This document shows positions 17,344 through 26,424 of a stretch of 64,000 nt of DNA, one piece after another. Made by a program: the position numbers and the translations under genes. The notes beneath the pieces are model-generated. The model worked only from the letters and a program-made list of their open reading frames with translations, did no database searches and had not been told where the DNA came from. Within the stretch, counting starts at the first letter, position 1, and each line of letters opens with the position of its first letter. Origin of the DNA: Pseudomonas grandcourensis (GTDB lineage: Bacteria > Pseudomonadota > Gammaproteobacteria > Pseudomonadales > Pseudomonadaceae); NCBI RefSeq assembly GCF_039909015.1, contig NZ_CP150919.1, positions 6,300,501-6,364,500 on the forward strand. Direction: 5' to 3'.

Positions 17344-18771
17344 ATGCCCAACCGCCCGCCTCTCGACGCTGTAACCGCCCGCTGGATACCCTGGGTGGTC
17401 GCCATTGCCTTCTTCATGCAGTCCCTCGACGGGACGATTCTCAACACCGCCCTGCCCGCCATGGCCCGGGACCTGGCCGAAGATCCATTGCGCATGCAGG
17501 GCGTGATCATCGCCTACATGCTCACGGTCGCCTTGCTGATTCCCGCGTCCGGCTGGATCGCCGATCGTTTCGGCACCCGGAAAATCTTCTTCAGTGCGAT
17601 TCTGCTGTTCAGCCTCGGCTCGCTGCTCTGCGCATTGTCGAGCAGCCTGAGCATGCTGATCGGTGCCCGGGTGATCCAGGGTCTGGGCGGCGCCTTGATG
17701 CTGCCGGTCGGGCGGCTGGTGGTGTTGCGCGCCTACCCGCGCTCGGAACTGGTGCGGATCATGGGCTTCATCACCATTCCCGGGCTGCTCGGCCCGTTGA
17801 TCGGCCCGACCATGGGCGGCTGGATGGTGCAATACCTGACTTGGCACTGGATCTTCCTGATTAACCTGCCGGTGGGGCTGGTCGGTTGCTACGCCGTGTG
17901 GAAATTCATCCCGGACCTGCGCGGTTCCGAGCGCACGCGTTTCGATAGCCTGGGCTTCGTGCTGTTCGGCGCGGCGATGATTCTGATCACCATCGCCATG
18001 GAGGGCTTGGGCGAACTGCACCTGCCGCACCTGCGGGTGATGTTGTTGCTGTTCGGTGGCATGGCGTGCCTGGCGGCGTACTGGTTGCGCGCCGGGCATA
18101 TCGAGAACCCGCTGTTTGCGCCGTCGCTATTCAAGACCCGGACCTTTGCCGTGGGCATTCTCGGCAACCTGTTCGCCCGCCTCGGCAGCGGCGCCCTGCC
18201 CTTTCTGGTGCCGTTGCTGCTGCAAGTGGCGCTGGGCTATTCGCCGTCCCAGGCCGGGATGAGCATGTTGCCGCTGGCGGCGGCGGCGATGATCGCCAAA
18301 TGGGTGGCTCGGCCACTGATCGAGCGCCTGGGCTACCGCATCGTGCTCACCGGCAACACCCTGGCCCTGGGGATCATGCTGGCGAGCATGGGCCTGGTCA
18401 GCGAGCAGACGCCGTACTGGCTGCTGCTCTGTCTGTTGGCAGTTCTCGGCGCGATCAACTCCTTGCAGTTTACCGCGATGAACACCGTGACCCTGATCGA
18501 CCTCGACGACGCCAGCGCCAGCAGCGGCAACAGCCTGCTGTCGGTGGTCGCGCAATTGTCCCTGAGCCTGGGGGTTGCGTGCGCCGGTGCGTTGCTCGGT
18601 GGCTTTACCGCGGAAATTGGCAATGATGGCGTGGACACGATCCTGGGGGCATTCCAATTGACCTTCGTGACCGTGGGAATCATGGCGATGCTGGCCGCTA
18701 CGATCTTCTCGCAACTGTCAAAAAATGACGGACGGCGAGTTAAGCGTCCGGAAGAACACATAGAGCCTTAG
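17344..18771 (+). CDS. mdtD: MFS drug:H+ antiporter, DHA2 family (MdtD-like)
   Basis: Inner-membrane transporter of 475 aa with about 14 hydrophobic segments. Motif A-like GWIADRFGTRKIFF follows TM2, and the DHA family signature appears as LDGTILNTALPAMARDL in TM1 and GARVIQGLGGALMLPVGRL in TM4. Length and sequence fit the EmrB/QacA subfamily named MdtD in enteric bacteria; no MdtABC genes are adjacent, so a link to that pump is not supported. The substrate cannot be read from the sequence. Confidence 0.8.
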   Translation: MPNRPPLDAVTARWIPWVVAIAFFMQSLDGTILNTALPAMARDLAEDPLRMQGVIIAYMLTVALLIPASGWIADRFGTRKIFFSAILLFSLGSLLCALSSSLSMLIGARVIQGLGGALMLPVGRLVVLRAYPRSELVRIMGFITIPGLLGPLIGPTMGGWMVQYLTWHWIFLINLPVGLVGCYAVWKFIPDLRGSERTRFDSLGFVLFGAAMILITIAMEGLGELHLPHLRVMLLLFGGMACLAAYWLRAGHIENPLFAPSLFKTRTFAVGILGNLFARLGSGALPFLVPLLLQVALGYSPSQAGMSMLPLAAAAMIAKWVARPLIERLGYRIVLTGNTLALGIMLASMGLVSEQTPYWLLLCLLAVLGAINSLQFTAMNTVTLIDLDDASASSGNSLLSVVAQLSLSLGVACAGALLGGFTAEIGNDGVDTILGAFQLTFVTVGIMAMLAATIFSQLSKNDGRRVKRPEEHIEP

Positions 18772-18828
18772 GGCGAATGGCCACCGGACTGGTACACTGC
18801 GCGACATTTTGTTTTGCAGGCCAGTCCC

Positions 18829-20214
18829 GTGACCACCATCGCCACCGAATTTAATACTTTGCCGCTGTCCGCCGCCATGCTGGCTAACCTCGACTCCCTC
18901 GGTTATGCCCAGATGACGCCGATCCAGGCGCAAAGCTTGCCGGTGATCCTCAAGGGGATGGACCTGATCGCCCAGGCCAAGACCGGCAGCGGCAAGACCG
19001 CCGCCTTCGGTATCGGCCTGCTGAACCCGATCAACCCGCGCTACTTCGGTTGCCAGGCGCTGATCCTGTGCCCGACCCGCGAACTGGCAGACCAGGTCGC
19101 CAAGGAAATCCGTCGCCTGGCCCGTGCCGAAGACAACATCAAGGTCCTGACCCTGTGCGGCGGCGTGTCCCTCGGCCCGCAGATCGCTTCGCTGGAACAC
19201 GGCGCGCACATCATCGTCGGCACCCCGGGACGCATCCAGCAGCACCTGCGCAAGGGTTCGCTGGTGCTCCACGGCCTGAACACCCTGATCCTCGACGAAG
19301 CCGACCGCATGCTCGACATGGGTTTCTACGATTCCATCGAAGAAATCATCATGCAGGCCCCGGAGCGTCGCCAGACCCTGCTGTTCTCCGCCACCTACCC
19401 GGTAGGCATCAAGCAGCTGGCCTCGAAGTTCATGCGCAATCCGCAGCAGGTGAAGGCTGAGGCGTTCCACGACGACACGCAGATCGAGCAGCGCTTCTAC
19501 GAGATTTCCCCGGATGACCGCATGAGTGCGGTGACCAAGGTGCTTGGCCACTTCCGCCCGGCCTCCTGCGTGGCTTTCTGCTACACCAAGCAGCAGGTTC
19601 AGGAAACCGTCGACCACCTGACCGCCAAAGGCATCTCCGCCGTCGGCCTGCACGGCGATCTGGAACAGCGTGACCGCGACCAGGTGCTGGCGATGTTCGC
19701 CAACCGCAGTACTTCGGTACTGGTCGCCACTGACGTCGCCGCCCGCGGCCTCGATATCGATTCCCTGGACATGGTGATCAACGTCGAACTGGCCCGTGAT
19801 TCGGAAATCCACATTCACCGCGTCGGTCGTACCGGTCGCGCCGGTGAGAAAGGCCTCGCGATCAGCCTGGTGGCGCCGTCCGAAGCGCAGCGCGCCCAGG
19901 CCATCGAGCAATTGCAGCAGACACCACTGACCTGGGATCAGGTGGACAACCTCACCTCCAAGGGTGGTGGTCCGCTGTTGCCGCAGATGAGCACCCTGTG
20001 CATCGCTGCCGGTCGTAAGGACAAGGTTCGCCCGGGCGACATTCTCGGTGCACTGACCGGTGACGCCGGCATCCCCGGCGCCCAGGTCGGCAAGATCGCG
20101 ATTTTCGACTTCCAGGCCTATGTGGCCGTGGAGCGCGGCGTCGCCAAGCAGGCCTTGCAACGCTTGAACGACGGCAAGATCAAGGGCCGTTCGTTGCGCG
20201 TTCGCATCCTGTAA
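18829..20214 (+). CDS. dbpA: ATP-dependent RNA helicase DbpA
   Basis: DEAD-box helicase of 461 aa acting in 50S subunit assembly. Motifs in order: Q motif MTPIQAQSLP, Walker [37 protein letters not shown], and ARGLDI and HRVGRTGRAG of domain 2. The C-terminal 70 residues form the DbpA RNA-binding domain (RPGDILGALTGDAGIPGAQVGKI) that recognises 23S rRNA hairpin 92. A GTG start at 18829 (VTTIATEF) is chosen; a TTG 15 bases upstream is the alternative. No strong Shine-Dalgarno sequence is visible. Confidence 0.93.
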   Translation: MTTIATEFNTLPLSAAMLANLDSLGYAQMTPIQAQSLPVILKGMDLIAQAKTGSGKTAAFGIGLLNPINPRYFGCQALILCPTRELADQVAKEIRRLARAEDNIKVLTLCGGVSLGPQIASLEHGAHIIVGTPGRIQQHLRKGSLVLHGLNTLILDEADRMLDMGFYDSIEEIIMQAPERRQTLLFSATYPVGIKQLASKFMRNPQQVKAEAFHDDTQIEQRFYEISPDDRMSAVTKVLGHFRPASCVAFCYTKQQVQETVDHLTAKGISAVGLHGDLEQRDRDQVLAMFANRSTSVLVATDVAARGLDIDSLDMVINVELARDSEIHIHRVGRTGRAGEKGLAISLVAPSEAQRAQAIEQLQQTPLTWDQVDNLTSKGGGPLLPQMSTLCIAAGRKDKVRPGDILGALTGDAGIPGAQVGKIAIFDFQAYVAVERGVAKQALQRLNDGKIKGRSLRVRIL

Positions 20215-20230
20215 GAACGACGCATATCCC

Positions 20231-20320
20231 TGTGGGAGCGAGCTTGCTCGCGATGGCGGACTGTCAGACAACATCTATGTTGAATGTGCCGACCTCATCG
20301 CGAGCAAGCTCGCTCCCACA
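20231..20320. repeat. REPIN-like inverted pair, family B
   Basis: TGTGGGAGCGAGCTTGCTCG at the left and the inverted CGAGCAAGCTCGCTCCCACA at the right, about 50 bp apart, after dbpA. Confidence 0.9.
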
Positions 20321-20356
20321 ATTGTTTTTTTGGTGACACATTTAGAGGACACCGTT

Positions 20357-21535
20357 TTGCGCTCTACCGAAGTCGTGATCATTGGCGCTGGCGCCGCAGG
20401 GTTGATGTGTGCACTGACCGCCGCCGGGCGTGGGCGCAAGGTGTTGTTGCTCGACCATGCCAACAAGGCCGGCAAGAAAATCCTGATGTCGGGCGGTGGC
20501 CGCTGCAATTTCACCAACATGTACACAGAGCCGAGCAATTTCCTCTCGCAAAACGCGCACTTCTGCAAATCCGCCCTGGCCCGCTACACCCAGTGGGACT
20601 TCATCGGCATGGTGGCCAAGCACGGCGTGCCGTACCACGAGAAGAAACTCGGCCAGCTGTTCTGCGATAACAAATCCAGCGACATCCTCGAAATGCTGCT
20701 CAACGAGTGCGATCAGGTCGGCGTCAGCCTGCACCTGGACACCTCGATCCAGACCATCGAGAAGCTCGAAAGCGGCTACCTGCTGGACACGACACTCGAC
20801 CAGATAACCTGCGAATCCCTGGTGATCGCCACCGGCGGCCTGTCGATCCCGACCCTGGGCGCCACTGGTTTCGGTTACCAGGTGGCCAAACAGTTCGGCC
20901 ACGAGCTGCTGCCGACCCGCGTCGGTCTGGTGCCGTTCACCATCACCGATCAACTCAAAGCCTTGTGCACTGAGCTGTCCGGTACGTCGGTGGACTGTCT
21001 GGTGAGCTGCAACGACCAGAGCTTCCGCGAGAACATCCTGTTCACCCACCGCGGCCTCAGCGGCCCGGCGATTTTGCAGATCTCGTCGTTCTGGGAATCC
21101 GGCGATACCGTCGAGATCAACCTGCTGCCGGATCACGACGTACCGGACTGGCTGCAACAGCAACAGGCCGAACGTCCCAACAGCGAGCTGAAAACCCTGC
21201 TTGGTGAAATCTTCACCAAGAAGATGGCCAACCTGCTGGCGGACAACTGGTTCGTCTCCAAACCGATGAAGCAGTACACCCACGCGGAACTGGCCGATAT
21301 CGCGGAAAAACTGGCGAGCTGGAAAGTCGTGCCCGCCGGCACCGAAGGCTATCGCACCGCCGAGGTGACCCTGGGCGGCGTCAACACCAATGAAGTGTCG
21401 TCCAAGACCATGGAATCGCTGAAAAGCCCAAGGCTGTACTTCATTGGTGAAGTGCTCGACGTGACCGGACATCTGGGCGGATTCAATTTCCAGTGGGCGT
21501 GGGCTTCCGGTTACGCCGCCGCGCAGTACGTCTGA
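20357..21535 (+). CDS. HI0933/YhiN-family FAD-dependent oxidoreductase
   Basis: Flavoprotein of 392 aa. The N-terminal dinucleotide fold VVIIGAGAAGLMCALTAAGR is followed by the family signature KAGKKILMSGGGRCNFTN (about residues 40-57); ATGGLSIPTLGATGFGYQVA and the C-terminal GGFNFQWAWASGYAAAQ complete the FAD-binding elements. The family's substrate is not established; its members are cytoplasmic. I choose a TTG start at 20357 with AGAGGAC 6 bases before it, because upstream in-frame codons run into the REP region. It appears to be a single-gene unit. Confidence 0.85.
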   Translation: MRSTEVVIIGAGAAGLMCALTAAGRGRKVLLLDHANKAGKKILMSGGGRCNFTNMYTEPSNFLSQNAHFCKSALARYTQWDFIGMVAKHGVPYHEKKLGQLFCDNKSSDILEMLLNECDQVGVSLHLDTSIQTIEKLESGYLLDTTLDQITCESLVIATGGLSIPTLGATGFGYQVAKQFGHELLPTRVGLVPFTITDQLKALCTELSGTSVDCLVSCNDQSFRENILFTHRGLSGPAILQISSFWESGDTVEINLLPDHDVPDWLQQQQAERPNSELKTLLGEIFTKKMANLLADNWFVSKPMKQYTHAELADIAEKLASWKVVPAGTEGYRTAEVTLGGVNTNEVSSKTMESLKSPRLYFIGEVLDVTGHLGGFNFQWAWASGYAAAQYV

Positions 21536-21558
21536 TTCAAAAACCTACACAATCCCCC

Positions 21559-21648
21559 TGTGGGAGCGAGCTTGCTCGCGATGAGGCCATAACATTCAAC
21601 AGAGATGTTGACTGACAGGCCGCCATCGCGAGCAAGCTCGCTCCCACA
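21559..21648. repeat. REPIN-like inverted pair, family B
   Basis: TGTGGGAGCGAGCTTGCTCG and its inverse, about 45 bp apart, between the flavoprotein gene and yccS. Confidence 0.9.
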
Positions 21649-21797
21649 GGTTTCTCGGCCATCCACAAAACTTGTGATCAACCAGATCACCAATGCTCAA
21701 AGGAACAGATTTTGCTGTCTGATGTGATCGACGCCATTGCGTCGGCGTCATTAGTGGCTCAATTTAGCGTCATTGCCTCGGAAGGCCTTCGCATTTC

Positions 21798-23981
21798 ATG
21801 TCATCGACTTCGTTCCACCAGTCTCTGCGTCGCCTTTGGGCGCTGGATAAGTTCAGCTACAGCGTGCGGGTATTCATTGCCCTGACCGGCACCATGGCGC
21901 TGTGTTGGTATCAGGATGAAATGGGCCTGCTGATCCCCTTGTTCCTGGGGATTATCGCCAGTGCCCTGGCCGAGACCGACGACAGCTGGCAGGGCCGTCT
22001 CAACGCGCTGGCGGTGACGCTGGTGTGTTTCGCGGTCGCCGCCCTGTCCGTTGAACTGCTCTTCCCCTACCCCTCGCTGTTTATCATCGCCTTCGCCCTG
22101 GCTGCGTTCTGCCTGACCATGCTCGGCGCCCTCGGCGAGCGCTATGGCGCGATTGCCTCGGCGACGTTGATCCTTTCGGTCTACACCATGATCGGCGTGG
22201 ACCAGCGTGGCGGTGCGGTCACCGATGTCTGGCATGAGCCGTTGTTGCTGGTGGCCGGCGCAGCCTGGTACGGCGTGCTGTCGGTGTTGTGGCAGGCGCT
22301 GTTTTCCAATCAGCCGGTGCAGCAGAGCCTGGCGCGCCTGTTCCGCGAACTGGGCTTTTACCTGAAGCTGAAATCCTCGCTGTTCGAGCCGATCCGGCAG
22401 ATGGACGTGGAGGCGCGGCGCCTGGAATTGGCCCAGCAGAACGGCCGGGTGGTGGCGGCACTGAACGCCGCCAAGGAGATCATCCTGCACCGGGTCGGCA
22501 ATGGTCGCCCGGGGTCGAAAGTCAGCCGCTACCTCAAGCTGTACTTCCTCGCCCAGGACATCCACGAGCGCGCCAGCTCTTCGCACTACCCTTACAACGC
22601 CCTGGCCGACGCCTTCTTCCACAGTGACGTGCTGTTCCGCTGCCAACGCCTGTTGCGCCAGCAAGGCAAGGCCTGTCGGGCCTTGGCCGAATCGATCCAG
22701 ATGCGCCAGCCGTTCACCTATGACGCCAGTTTCGCCGAGGCCCTGAGCGACCTGGATGCCTCTCTCGAACACCTGCGCATCCAGAGCAACCCGGCCTGGC
22801 GCGGTTTGCTGCGCTCACTGCGGGCGCTGGCCGCCAACCTCGGCACTCTCGACCGTTTGCTCAGCGATGCCAGTAACCCCGACGCCCTGGCCGACGCCAC
22901 CGACAGCAGCCTGCTCGACCGTTCGCCGCGCAGCCTCAAGGACGTGTGGCTGCGCTTGCGCACGCAACTGACACCGACCTCGCTGCTGTTCCGCCATGCC
23001 CTGCGATTGCCCCTGGCCTTGAGCATCGGCTACGCCATGGTGCATTTGATTCACCCGTCCCAGGGCTACTGGATCATCCTCACCACGCTGTTCGTCTGCC
23101 AACCGAACTACGGCGCCACTCGCCGCAAACTTGGTCAACGGATCATCGGCACCGCCATCGGCCTGACCCTGGCCTGGGCGCTGTTCGACCTGTTCCCGAA
23201 CCCGTTGATCCAGTCGTGTTTCGCCATTGCCGCCGGGGTGGTGTTCTTTACCAACCGCACCACCCGCTACACCCTGGCGACGGCGGCAATCACCCTGATG
23301 GTGCTGTTCTGCTTCAACCAGGTGGGCGACGGTTACGGGCTGTTCCTGCCCCGGCTGTTCGATACCTTGCTCGGCAGCCTGATTGCCGGGCTGGCGGTGT
23401 TCTTGTTCCTGCCGGACTGGCAGGGCCGACGCCTGAACAAAGTGCTGGCCAACACCCTGGCCTGCAACAGCATTTACTTGCGTCAGATCATGCAGCAATA
23501 CGCGGCAGGCAAAAGCGACGACCTGACTTACCGCCTGGCCCGCCGCAACGCGCACAACGCCGACGCGGCGCTGTCGACCACGCTGGCCAACATGTTGATG
23601 GAGCCGGGGCATTTCCGAAAGGAAGCGGATGTGGGCTTCCGCTTCCTGGTGCTGTCACACACGCTACTCAGCTACCTGTCGGGCCTGGGTGCGCATCGGG
23701 AAACCCAACTGCCGACTGACGTACGCGAGCACTTGATCGAAGGGGCCGGGGCGAAACTGGCCGCCAGCATCGACGCGATCGCCCAAGGGCTGGCGAGCAA
23801 GTCTTCGATCGAGATTCAGAGCGATGAAGAAGAAGCACTGGCCAATGAACTGGAACAGATGCCTGATGAAATCGATGAGGGACAGCGGTTGGTGCAAACA
23901 CAACTGGCGCTGATCTGCCGGCAGCTGGGGCCGCTGAGGACGTTGGCGGCGCATCTGATCAAGGACACCAGTGAGGATTGA
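21798..23981 (+). CDS. yccS: YccS/YhfK-type inner-membrane protein (FUSC family)
   Basis: Membrane protein of 727 aa with two hydrophobic blocks, about residues 20-165 and 395-525, each of 5-6 segments, separated by a long soluble helical region. That is the layout of the YccS/AaeB-like fusaric acid resistance group. The second block holds the family core, YWIILTTLFVCQPNYGATRRKLGQRIIGT. The role is unknown; relatives export aromatic acids. The C-terminal 110 residues are acidic and soluble. It seems monocistronic; AAGG precedes the ATG weakly. Confidence 0.85.
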   Translation: MSSTSFHQSLRRLWALDKFSYSVRVFIALTGTMALCWYQDEMGLLIPLFLGIIASALAETDDSWQGRLNALAVTLVCFAVAALSVELLFPYPSLFIIAFALAAFCLTMLGALGERYGAIASATLILSVYTMIGVDQRGGAVTDVWHEPLLLVAGAAWYGVLSVLWQALFSNQPVQQSLARLFRELGFYLKLKSSLFEPIRQMDVEARRLELAQQNGRVVAALNAAKEIILHRVGNGRPGSKVSRYLKLYFLAQDIHERASSSHYPYNALADAFFHSDVLFRCQRLLRQQGKACRALAESIQMRQPFTYDASFAEALSDLDASLEHLRIQSNPAWRGLLRSLRALAANLGTLDRLLSDASNPDALADATDSSLLDRSPRSLKDVWLRLRTQLTPTSLLFRHALRLPLALSIGYAMVHLIHPSQGYWIILTTLFVCQPNYGATRRKLGQRIIGTAIGLTLAWALFDLFPNPLIQSCFAIAAGVVFFTNRTTRYTLATAAITLMVLFCFNQVGDGYGLFLPRLFDTLLGSLIAGLAVFLFLPDWQGRRLNKVLANTLACNSIYLRQIMQQYAAGKSDDLTYRLARRNAHNADAALSTTLANMLMEPGHFRKEADVGFRFLVLSHTLLSYLSGLGAHRETQLPTDVREHLIEGAGAKLAASIDAIAQGLASKSSIEIQSDEEEALANELEQMPDEIDEGQRLVQTQLALICRQLGPLRTLAAHLIKDTSED

Positions 23982-24053
23982 GATCTGTGGTGTCCGGGCG
24001 GACCTCATCGCGAGCAGGCCATCAACAACAGCACAGAATCCGGATAAACCCAC

Positions 24054-24791
24054 TCACATCCCATGCTGTCTCATCAACTTGTCATAACTCCCGTCCGCCT
24101 TCATCGCCGCAATCTCCCGGTCGAAACCGGCGACGATCCGCGCATGCTCGGGATTCTTCAGACTGACCATGATATGCAGGCTGTTCTCGCTCAACGCCTT
24201 GGGCAGGAATTCCACGGCATTACGCACCTTGGGTGATTCACGGGCCAGGTAGTAGCGGGCAACGTATTCATCTTCCAGCGTCAGCTTGACCCGGTCGGCC
24301 GCGAGCATGCGCACCGCCATGGCGAAACTGTGCACAGGGATTTTCTGCAACGACTCGTCGTTGTCGAACGGGGGCGAATAGGCGTAACCACGCACGATGG
24401 CAATCGGATAAGTGTGCAATTGCTGCAGGTTATTGAATTCGATGGGCGCGTCTTTGCGCTTGAGAAAGCGCACGCGATTGAGCAGGTACTCGCCGGAGAA
24501 CTGGCCAAGCCTGGTCCGCTCCTCGGTGTACCAGGCGTTGACCAGCACGTCGTATCGGCCCTCGCCCAATCCCATCAAGGCCCGTGCCCAGGGCACCTGT
24601 TCGAAATCACTGGCATAGCCGGCCCTGGCGAGCGCGGTACTGACAATGTCCGTGGCCAAACCACCGTTGACGAGCGTGGCGTCGGTGAAGGGTGGCCAGA
24701 CATCAGCGACCAGCCGCAGCTTTTCTGCTGCCGCTCCCTGAACCAGCAACAGCAATCCAATCAAGGCAAAAGCTCGATGCATTCGCGGCAT
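24054..24791 (-). CDS. orphan periplasmic solute-binding protein, family 3
   Basis: A 245-aa protein with a signal peptide (FALIGLLLLVQGAAA, cleavage near residue 22) followed by KLRLVADVWPPFTDATLVNGGLATDIV, the usual start of a bacterial family 3 extracellular binding domain. Such proteins bind polar amino acids or act as sensors. No permease or ATPase gene is adjacent. AAGGAT lies before the chosen ATG; MHRAF three codons in is an alternative. It is similar in layout to the product at 49711-50529. Confidence 0.75.
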   Translation of the reverse strand: MPRMHRAFALIGLLLLVQGAAAEKLRLVADVWPPFTDATLVNGGLATDIVSTALARAGYASDFEQVPWARALMGLGEGRYDVLVNAWYTEERTRLGQFSGEYLLNRVRFLKRKDAPIEFNNLQQLHTYPIAIVRGYAYSPPFDNDESLQKIPVHSFAMAVRMLAADRVKLTLEDEYVARYYLARESPKVRNAVEFLPKALSENSLHIMVSLKNPEHARIVAGFDREIAAMKADGSYDKLMRQHGM

Positions 24792-25049
24792 GCCAGAAAA
24801 TCCTTAGCGGGCAGGTTGCCCGACGTGTTTTCAGCCAAAACCCCAAGGCCCCTGTACCGGCGAGACCCGGGTACTCAACATTAGCTCATCGAAGCCACAG
24901 CACAGCGCTTCGATCCAGATTACACAAAGAAGACATCGGCGCGAAAAATGAATGATGGCATTTTGGCCTTTGTCACAGATTCTTCCGCCATAAAGACTTC
25001 TGGCGTGAGTGCGCTTAGTATCGGAACGACGTTTTCAGGGAATCAAAAC

Positions 25050-25502
25050 ATGACAGTCGATTGGATCTGCAAACACCACAGCGACCTGGGCAAGGAGCAG
25101 CTGTACGCCATTTTGCAGTTGCGTGCAGAAGTGTTCGTCGTCGAGCAAAAATGCGTTTACCAGGATATTGATGGCCAGGACCTGGAAGGCGACACCTGCC
25201 ACGTGATGGCCTGGGACGGTAACCGACTGGTGGCCTACCTGCGCCTGCTCGACCCGCAATCACAGGGCGGCGACGTGGTGATCGGGCGGGTGATCATTGC
25301 CCCTCAGGCACGCGGCGCAGGCCTGGGGCATGAGCTGATGGAGCAGGCATTGAAACAGATCGAGAAATACTGGCCTGGCCTGCCGGTCTACCTCTCGGCC
25401 CAGGCGCATTTGCAGGGGTATTACGGGCGGTACGGGTTTGTCGTGGCGGGTGAGGAATATGTGGAAGATGGCATTCCACACATCGGGATGCGTCGCTCCT
25501 GA
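25050..25502 (+). CDS. elaA: ElaA-family GNAT N-acetyltransferase
   Basis: GNAT enzyme of 150 aa. The ElaA pattern is clear: LYAILQLRAEVFVVEQKCVYQDIDGQDLEGDTCH in the N-terminal half, the acetyl-CoA site VIIAPQARGAGLGHELMEQAL (about 86-106) and SAQAHLQGYYGRYGFVVAGEEYVEDGIPHIGM at the end. The substrate is unknown. The start MTVDWICKHH fits the family; in-frame codons upstream (from 24948) lack family similarity, and AGGGAA precedes the ATG at 25050. Confidence 0.85.
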   Translation: MTVDWICKHHSDLGKEQLYAILQLRAEVFVVEQKCVYQDIDGQDLEGDTCHVMAWDGNRLVAYLRLLDPQSQGGDVVIGRVIIAPQARGAGLGHELMEQALKQIEKYWPGLPVYLSAQAHLQGYYGRYGFVVAGEEYVEDGIPHIGMRRS

Positions 25503-25509
25503 AGGCCCT

Positions 25510-25529
25510 ATCGCGAGCAAGCTCGCGAT
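25510..25529. repeat. single family B REP hairpin
   Basis: ATCGCGAGCAAGCTCGCGAT is a perfect 20-bp palindrome right after elaA and before the convergent gene. It may act as a weak transcript end. Confidence 0.8.
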
Positions 25530-25554
25530 GGCGTCAGCTCAGGCAACGCATATC

Positions 25555-25851
25555 TCAGGGATACTCCAGCACCGCCTTGATCTGCCGCAGATTACGCTCG
25601 ATCCACCCGCGATCAATTGCCCCCCACTCGCGAATCCGATAGCGCCCCGCATGGTTGCGCGCGCCCTCCTCCTGCTCGAACTCACAAATGATGTCCAGAT
25701 CCGCCAACGCCGCGATGGTGTCCTGTGCCGTGCGCCGGGGCATGCCGGTGACATCGGTCAGCGCCGGGACGCTGCTGGCCAGCCCACTGTCGATCAGGTA
25801 CGCCACGTATAACCGGCGATAGAAGCTGCTCTTGGTCTTGCTCACGTCCAT
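25555..25851 (-). CDS. small winged-helix DNA-binding protein
   Basis: A 98-aa protein that looks like a winged helix-turn-helix: FYRRLYVAYLIDSGLASSVPALTDVTGMPRRTAQDTIAALADLDI places a recognition helix near residues 36-52, followed by a wing (EEGARNHAGRYRIREWGAID). The ATG is placed 7 bases after AAGGAG; a GTG two codons earlier is only one base after it and is rejected. It lies 36 bp after the YgjP-like gene on the same strand and is likely cotranscribed. Target unknown. Confidence 0.7.
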   Translation of the reverse strand: MDVSKTKSSFYRRLYVAYLIDSGLASSVPALTDVTGMPRRTAQDTIAALADLDIICEFEQEEGARNHAGRYRIREWGAIDRGWIERNLRQIKAVLEYP

Positions 25852-25887
25852 CCACACACTCCTTGTTGCGATTCTCGGCGGCGATAG

Positions 25888-26379
25888 TTACTGCATGTCC
25901 CGCCACGTCAGGTACACCCGCACATCAAATTCCACCTGGTGATAACCCGGCAGCATGTGTTCGCACAGTTTGTAGAATGCCTTGTTATGGTCCGATTCCT
26001 TGAAGTGCGCCAGCTCATGCACCACGATCATTTTCAGGAACTCGGAAGGCGCTTCCTTGAACAGCGAAGCAATGCGGATTTCCTTCTTGGACTTGAGCTT
26101 GCCACCCTGCACCCGGGAAATCGTGGTGTGCAGGCCAAGGGCACGGTGGGTCAGGTCCAGACGGTTGTCGAACAGCACCTTGTCGATGGCCGGGGCATTA
26201 CGCAGGTACTCCTGCTTGAGGTCCAGAGCATAGGTGTACAGTGCCTTGTCGCTCTGCACCCCATGCTTTTGTGGATAACGCTGGCTCAGGTAATCGCCCA
26301 GCCGACCGTCGGCGATCAGCTGGCGCACCTGATCCTGCAAGTTAGCGGGATAAGCCTGGAGATATTTCAACACGGTCAT
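25888..26379 (-). CDS. YgjP-like (DUF45) metallopeptidase
   Basis: A 163-aa protein with the zinc-protease motif HELAHFKESDHNKAFYKLCEHM (about residues 121-142): HExxH plus a downstream histidine, as in YgjP/DUF45 proteins. No signal peptide, so cytoplasmic. The substrate is unknown; some relatives belong to restriction-linked modules, but none is seen here. The start MTVLKYLQAY is preferred over a GTG seven codons upstream; neither has a good ribosome site. Confidence 0.78.
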   Translation of the reverse strand: MTVLKYLQAYPANLQDQVRQLIADGRLGDYLSQRYPQKHGVQSDKALYTYALDLKQEYLRNAPAIDKVLFDNRLDLTHRALGLHTTISRVQGGKLKSKKEIRIASLFKEAPSEFLKMIVVHELAHFKESDHNKAFYKLCEHMLPGYHQVEFDVRVYLTWRDMQ

Positions 26380-26424
26380 CGGGACGGCAATACAGGTCAC
26401 TGAAAGGTCGCCAGTGTAGCGAAT

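Noticed and set aside
17344..18771. MFS exporter as part of an MdtABC system
   Set aside because: Similarity to MdtD is clear, but no RND pump genes flank it.
24006..24018. REP-like ATCGCGAGCAGGC after yccS
   Set aside because: Only one decayed arm of family B remains; too short to call an element.
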